NCBI GenBank assembly: GCA_947630315.1
Contig: CANRHA010000074.1
Location: forward strand, 1-8,157
Length of the DNA stretch: 8,157 bases
Source: an uncultured Clostridia bacterium
GTDB lineage: Bacteria > Bacillota > Clostridia > Oscillospirales > Ruminococcaceae
Direction of reading: 5' to 3'
The position numbers were made by a program, and so were the translations under genes. Below are positions 4,626 through 8,157 of this stretch, piece by piece (positions within the stretch are counted from its first letter, which is position 1; each line of letters starts with the position of its first letter). The notes under the pieces are model-generated. The model was not told the DNA's origin. It worked only from the letters and a program-made list of their open reading frames with translations, and made no database searches.

Positions 4626-7586
4626 TTATCTTACAAGGTAGCTCTCGGGAGCGCCGAAGTAGGTCTTCTCGGGAGATCTTCCCTCGGGGTAAGCTATAAG
4701 CTTTTCAAGAATTATATTCGGGTCGCCTGCCAAAATTCTCAGGGTGTTCAGCCCGGCGTTTACGTTTATTTTTGTCTTTACCCGGCGTATTTTTTCAAGA
4801 ACCTCGGTTCCCCATTCCTTGCTGCCGTGCATACCCGGCTTGTAGCCGTCGGGAACTGTGCTGACAACTTCCGGCTTGCCGCCGTTTGCCGATACGCCCA
4901 GCCTGAGCTTCGCGTTAATTGCAACAGGGTTGCGGTTTGAAAGCCACAGCTCGAGCTCGTATTCTCCCGCGCTCTGAGCGGCGAATCTGTATTCAATATA
5001 CGGAACGTCGCCCGAATATTCCGTCGCGGAATTGTCAAGGAATTTCGCGGTAGAGGGTAAAACCTTCATAGCGGGGGTGTCGAGCCTTGAAAGGTGATCT
5101 ATGCCCTTCCAGCCGGCCCCGCCTGCGTCATGGATATCGCAGTAGTGGCTCGCCTCCATAGAGATAAAGCCCTCGGTGTCTACAAACGTCATCGGCGGAT
5201 AGCTGTACTCCCCTCCCGCGTAGACCTTTAGCTTTGCCGTGGTCCTGCCGAGAGGCTTATCGTACATCTCGCTGTCGGGATCGAACACCCTGCCGCCTTT
5301 AAAGGTGCAGGAAACAGATATATCCGCGCATTTTACATCTTTTCCGAGCGCGGAGCGGTCGCAGTATACGTTGACCGAGGCCATGCCGTCGGCGGGTTTT
5401 ACGGTGCCGGTGAGGCGTTCAAACCTAAGCCACGGTTCGCTGCATTTTATCTCGTACTCCAAAAGCGAGGAGCTTCCCGATTCGATTTTTATTGTTATGT
5501 GATCGGCGTCGGGCCTCAGAAATTCGCGGTTTTCAAGAACCGGCGACGACACCCAGAAGGTTCCGATAGAGTATGGCTTGTAGCCCGCGAATGAAACGTA
5601 GGACTTAGATGTGGGAACGGGAACGACTTCGCTGACAAGCGGGTATCTCCAATCCTCGTCGTTCCAGCTTCTGAAGCCGTGGTGCGCGGAATCCGCCATA
5701 TGGACCCACTTGCCGTCAAGAAGGCTGTCAAACTCGCGCTTAAGCTGATCGTCCTTGGCGGCGGCCTCTTTTACGCAGTTGAGGTACTTGTTCGCCGCAA
5801 GGCTGCCGTGAGAGGCATAAAAGCTGTTGGCCCCGGCCTCGACCGACATCTTTACAAGGTTAAGCGAGGCTACCGCGGGGTAGTATATCTCATAGAACAC
5901 CGAGGCTTTAATAGGCTCGGGAGCGGCTTTGTAAAGCTCCTCAGCCTTTGATATTATCTCCTCGCATTCCTTTATTACCCTTTCGCCCTCTCTGAAGCTT
6001 ACCGGCGAGTACACGTTCTGATTCATCGATTCGGGCGTGCGTATGTTGTTGAACTTGGTGTAGCCGTTGAGCACCGTGAATATATCTTCAAGCTGCGCCT
6101 CGGTGAACCAGTCGCCGTACTGCTTTTTGATCCAGTCTCTGATAAACCCCTCGACGCTGTTTAAAGCGGTGGTTCCGTATTTTTCAAAGTCATACGCCAG
6201 CGACATGAAATAGCAGAGCGGGTATTCAAGCCCCTTTATGTCGCCGAGGTTTACTATCCAGAGATCTCTGATGCCGTAGTCGTAGGCCATGGTCATCTGC
6301 TCCCAAGTTTTTGAGAGGCGGTTGGTGTTCATCCATTCGTAGGATATTGATGCTCCGTGGTAGTCGTAGTGGTAGTACATTCCGAAGCCGCCGTTGTGGT
6401 CGCGGTCGGTCTCGTCGGGAATAAAGCGCAGGTTTCCGTATGTATCGTCGCAGAGCATAAGCGTCACGCCGTCGAGGGCTTCCCAGTTTTTAAGGCCCTT
6501 AGCCTCGGCGCTGCCGTGATAAAAATCTTCTACCTCATAATAGAGCGCAAGCATGCGCGGGATCTTTGAAAGCTCGGGGTTTACGACCTCTTTCATAAGC
6601 TCGTTCTGAGTATTTATGACGTTTCTCAACACGTTTATGTTGTCTTCAAGGGTGGCGTTTTTGCCGAGCAGCAGCGAGTCGTTTTCGCCGCGCATACCTA
6701 TTGTGATGAGGTTTTCAAAGTCCTTGCTGCGCTTAAGGCCGTCTCTCCAGAACTCGGTTATCGCGTCCTTATTTGAAATAAAGCTCCATGTGTTGTCATT
6801 TCCGTATTTTTTGTAGATATGCTGCCATTCTGCTCCCGCGCGGCACATAGGCTCGTGGTGAGACGCGCCTACTATTATCCCGTAGGTGTCGGCAAGCTCG
6901 GCGTTTAAAAGCCCCGGGCCGTCATCCCAAAATTCGCCCGTCCACATCGCCGGCCAGAGATAGTTTCCCTTAAGCCTCAAAATAAGCTTGAAAACCTGAT
7001 CGTACGCCTTGGCGTTATATCCGCCGAAGCGTTCCTTGCTCCAGCCGCCGAACGCCGGCCAGTCGTCGTTTATGAAAAGTCCGCGGTACTTGACCGAAGG
7101 CTCTTTCGATACAAAAACGCCGTCGAGAATAAGCTCAGCCTCGTCGCGTTTTTTGGGGATAACGTCGCCCCAGTATACAAGCGGCGAAACGCCTATCCTC
7201 TCGGATACCTCAAACAGGCCGTATATGGTTCCCCTCTTGTCGCTTCCGGCGATAATAAGCGCCTCTTTTATCTCGGGGCGATCTGCAAACGGAACTTTTA
7301 AAACCGTAAGGGAAAATACCTCTCTTTTTCCCGATACCTCGTTAAGGTCGATCTTCCCCTCGGCTGAGAGGCTTTCAAGGATATCGCTTTTGCCTACTGT
7401 TCCGGCGATTATTACCGCCGGGGTATTTACATCTGAAAGCGAGCTTACGACCTCGGGTCTGCGGCCGCATACGAGCTCGATGTCGTCCGCGTGGGTCTCG
7501 GCGATCATTTTAACGCCCTTGAAGGCGCTCTCCTCGACCAAAACCGTGCATACGGCATTCTTTGAATATATGCTAAATTTTTCCAT
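4626..7586 (-). CDS. Glycoside hydrolase family 115 xylan alpha-1,2-glucuronidase, cytoplasmic
   Basis: The enzyme should remove (4-O-methyl-)D-glucuronic acid linked alpha-1,2 to xylose in glucuronoxylan or its oligosaccharides. At 986 residues it has full family length. The N-terminal 1-160 is an alpha/beta part (ALIIAGSDKRGTIYGLFEVS). The catalytic barrel at about 165-490 carries GH115 hallmarks: YRGLFINDDWPAFGGWS, LKGNYLWPAMWTGEFWDDGP, IVGASHHEPMCRAGAEW, IGMRGENDS, LYYEVEDFY, LCDDTYGNLRFIP and FGMYYHYDYHG. A helical part follows (490-640), then beta-rich C-terminal parts (650-790 and 800-986), the last with FISMEASHY and AGWKGIDHLSRLD as in the GH115 C-terminal domain. No signal peptide is present (MEKFSIYSKNAVCTVLV), so it probably acts inside the cell on imported oligosaccharides. 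GGGAG lies 11 nt before ATG. It is first in a three-gene operon; no transporter or xylanase is within the window. Confidence 0.95.
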   Translation of the reverse strand: MEKFSIYSKNAVCTVLVEESAFKGVKMIAETHADDIELVCGRRPEVVSSLSDVNTPAVIIAGTVGKSDILESLSAEGKIDLNEVSGKREVFSLTVLKVPFADRPEIKEALIIAGSDKRGTIYGLFEVSERIGVSPLVYWGDVIPKKRDEAELILDGVFVSKEPSVKYRGLFINDDWPAFGGWSKERFGGYNAKAYDQVFKLILRLKGNYLWPAMWTGEFWDDGPGLLNAELADTYGIIVGASHHEPMCRAGAEWQHIYKKYGNDNTWSFISNKDAITEFWRDGLKRSKDFENLITIGMRGENDSLLLGKNATLEDNINVLRNVINTQNELMKEVVNPELSKIPRMLALYYEVEDFYHGSAEAKGLKNWEALDGVTLMLCDDTYGNLRFIPDETDRDHNGGFGMYYHYDYHGASISYEWMNTNRLSKTWEQMTMAYDYGIRDLWIVNLGDIKGLEYPLCYFMSLAYDFEKYGTTALNSVEGFIRDWIKKQYGDWFTEAQLEDIFTVLNGYTKFNNIRTPESMNQNVYSPVSFREGERVIKECEEIISKAEELYKAAPEPIKASVFYEIYYPAVASLNLVKMSVEAGANSFYASHGSLAANKYLNCVKEAAAKDDQLKREFDSLLDGKWVHMADSAHHGFRSWNDEDWRYPLVSEVVPVPTSKSYVSFAGYKPYSIGTFWVSSPVLENREFLRPDADHITIKIESGSSSLLEYEIKCSEPWLRFERLTGTVKPADGMASVNVYCDRSALGKDVKCADISVSCTFKGGRVFDPDSEMYDKPLGRTTAKLKVYAGGEYSYPPMTFVDTEGFISMEASHYCDIHDAGGAGWKGIDHLSRLDTPAMKVLPSTAKFLDNSATEYSGDVPYIEYRFAAQSAGEYELELWLSNRNPVAINAKLRLGVSANGGKPEVVSTVPDGYKPGMHGSKEWGTEVLEKIRRVKTKINVNAGLNTLRILAGDPNIILEKLIAYPEGRSPEKTYFGAPESYLVR

Positions 7587-7612
7587 GTCTTAATGCGCTC
7601 CCTTTAAATAAA

Positions 7613-7624
7613 TCATTTCAATGA
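7613..7624. promoter_or_regulatory. Imperfect palindrome TCATTTCAATGA at the GH115 transcription start
   Basis: Five-base arms TCATT and AATGA flank a 2-nt centre, located 4 bp downstream of the -10 box, so the site would span the start of transcription. The location suits a repressor operator for substrate control of the glucuronidase operon. The arms are short and AT-rich, so chance is possible. It does not resemble a catabolite-repression cre site. Confidence 0.3.
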
Positions 7625-7627
7625 AGC

Positions 7628-7656
7628 ATTATATCATACCGCAGAAATTTTTTCCA
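7628..7656 (-). promoter_or_regulatory. Extended -10 sigma-A promoter of the GH115 operon
   Basis: Minus strand TGGAAA (7656-7651, 4 of 6 matches to TTGACA), 17 nt, then TATAAT (7633-7628) preceded by TGA, giving the extended -10 form TGATATAAT. The start of transcription would be near 7621, with a 35-nt leader ending in AAAGGGAG before the GH115 ATG. Upstream A/T tracts may act as an UP-like element. Confidence 0.7.
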
Positions 7657-7666
7657 CTGTTTTTTC

Positions 7667-7718
7667 AAAAAAATATCTTCCCGCAAGTAAATCTGCCGTG
7701 AAGCAAGTATTACTGCGG
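7667..7718 (-). terminator. Weak candidate terminator of the VTT gene
   Basis: Minus strand CCGCAGTAA (7718-7710) can pair with TTACTTGCGG (7690-7681) as a 9-bp stem with one bulged T and a loop of about 19 nt. The TTTTTTT tract begins 7 nt after the stem, farther than normal for an intrinsic terminator. The hairpin sits 8 nt after the stop codon, which supports the role, but the spacing makes it doubtful. Confidence 0.35.
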
Positions 7719-7725
7719 AAAGATT

Positions 7726-8157
7726 TTATTCAGCCTTGGTTTTTATGCGGCGCTTCTTGCCTCTCAGCTTTGCGTCTCTGAAGATATCTATTACCTTGTC
7801 CTTATAAAGAATGCAGATTACGCCGATTATCGCAACTATTGCCGAAAGGATTATCGCCAAAAAGATGTTACCCTTGCTTAGGCTTGAACCGAACACGACC
7901 GACATTATAACCGACGGCGCGCGGGCGGATATTGAAAGTATAAAGAACGTCGAGGGCTTTATCCTTGTAAGAGGCGCGATGTATGTCAGGGCGTCCTTGG
8001 GCATCACCGGGATGAGAAAGAGTATGAATACCGCGAGTTCTACCTTTTTGGTGTCCTGCAAAAAGCTGAGTTTTTTTATGCCTTTTGAATCTATAAGCGC
8101 CTCTACAAGCGGCATACCGAGCGCGCGGACTATATAAAACACAGTCGCCTCGCCGGC
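7726..8157 (-). CDS. TVP38/TMEM64-type (VTT/DedA-like) membrane protein, N-terminus outside window
   Basis: Integral membrane protein of the VTT superfamily, whose members (DedA, TVP38, TMEM64) are linked to lipid transport and membrane homeostasis; the substrate here is unknown. The reading frame is open from the right edge (first residues AGEATVFYIVRALG), so the true start lies beyond it; a GTG at 8142 is only an internal Val. The A-G-E-A-x-V-F-Y-x-V-R-A-L-G stretch matches the conserved loop and start of helix of the VTT domain. The core motif follows: FILFLIPVMPKDALTYIAPL, then ITRI-like IKPSTFFILSISARAPSVIMSVVFG. A last membrane helix, FLAIILSAIVAIIGVICILY, is followed by a very basic cytoplasmic tail (KLRGKKRRIKTKAE). 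The Arg usual before the IP motif is replaced by Leu (FLIP). It is separated from the GH115 operon by 139 bp and probably a different transcript. Confidence 0.82.
   Translation of the reverse strand, partial: AGEATVFYIVRALGMPLVEALIDSKGIKKLSFLQDTKKVELAVFILFLIPVMPKDALTYIAPLTRIKPSTFFILSISARAPSVIMSVVFGSSLSKGNIFLAIILSAIVAIIGVICILYKDKVIDIFRDAKLRGKKRRIKTKAE

Noticed and set aside
7009..7593. 194-codon plus-strand open frame over the GH115 5' end
   Set aside because: It is a Ser/Pro-rich shadow of the GH115 frame, which keeps family motifs throughout.
8140..8142. GTG at 8142 as the start of the VTT protein
   Set aside because: The frame stays open to the window edge and the residues before it fit the conserved VTT loop, so the gene is simply truncated by the window.

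Overview
The window comes from a bacterium of roughly even base composition. The gene content (a yhbD-type regulator next to a bactofilin, an ECF sigma factor with a PepSY-type anti-sigma partner, a C_GCAxxG_C_C protein and an intracellular-type GH115 alpha-glucuronidase), strong GGAGG ribosome-binding sites and oligo-T terminators point to a Gram-positive Clostridia, probably an Oscillospiraceae/Ruminococcaceae-like plant-fibre degrader of the gut or rumen. That placement is inferred from content, not from a marker gene. No tRNA, rRNA, CRISPR array or mobile element is visible.

All seven genes lie on the minus strand, so transcription runs from the right edge to the left. From the right: (1) a TVP38/DedA-type (VTT) membrane protein cut off at its N-terminus by the window edge (7726-8157). 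(2) A 139-bp gap with a good sigma-A promoter driving a three-gene operon: GH115 alpha-glucuronidase (4626-7586), C_GCAxxG_C_C protein (4152-4604) and an unnamed protein with a possible PD-(D/E)XK nuclease core (3368-4159). The operon ends at a terminator that overlaps the last stop codon. (3) An ECF-type promoter with a perfect palindrome at the presumed start of transcription, then sigma factor (2776-3282, TTG start) and membrane anti-sigma factor (1529-2776) coupled by TGATG, closed by a strong hairpin terminator. (4) A promoter wrapped in a 13-bp perfect inverted repeat, then a yhbD-family MerR-like regulator (969-1370) and a bactofilin-like beta-solenoid protein (43-966).

The sigma/anti-sigma pair looks like a self-regulated envelope-sensing switch. 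The regulator/bactofilin pair matches the conserved yhbD-yhbE arrangement of Bacillus. Both control regions carry TGTAAC/GTTAC half-sites at the presumed transcription start, so the two units may share a regulator. The GH115 enzyme has no signal peptide and would act on glucuronoxylan oligosaccharides already taken into the cell; why it is co-transcribed with a cysteine-rich protein and a nuclease-like protein is unknown.

Nothing here is a proven new system. The features most worth a second look are the stacked cysteine and aspartate ladders of the bactofilin, the paired TGTAAC palindromes, and the unnamed nuclease-like protein with a C-terminal winged-helix-like segment. Coding density is high: the largest gene-free stretch is about 158 bp (1371-1528).
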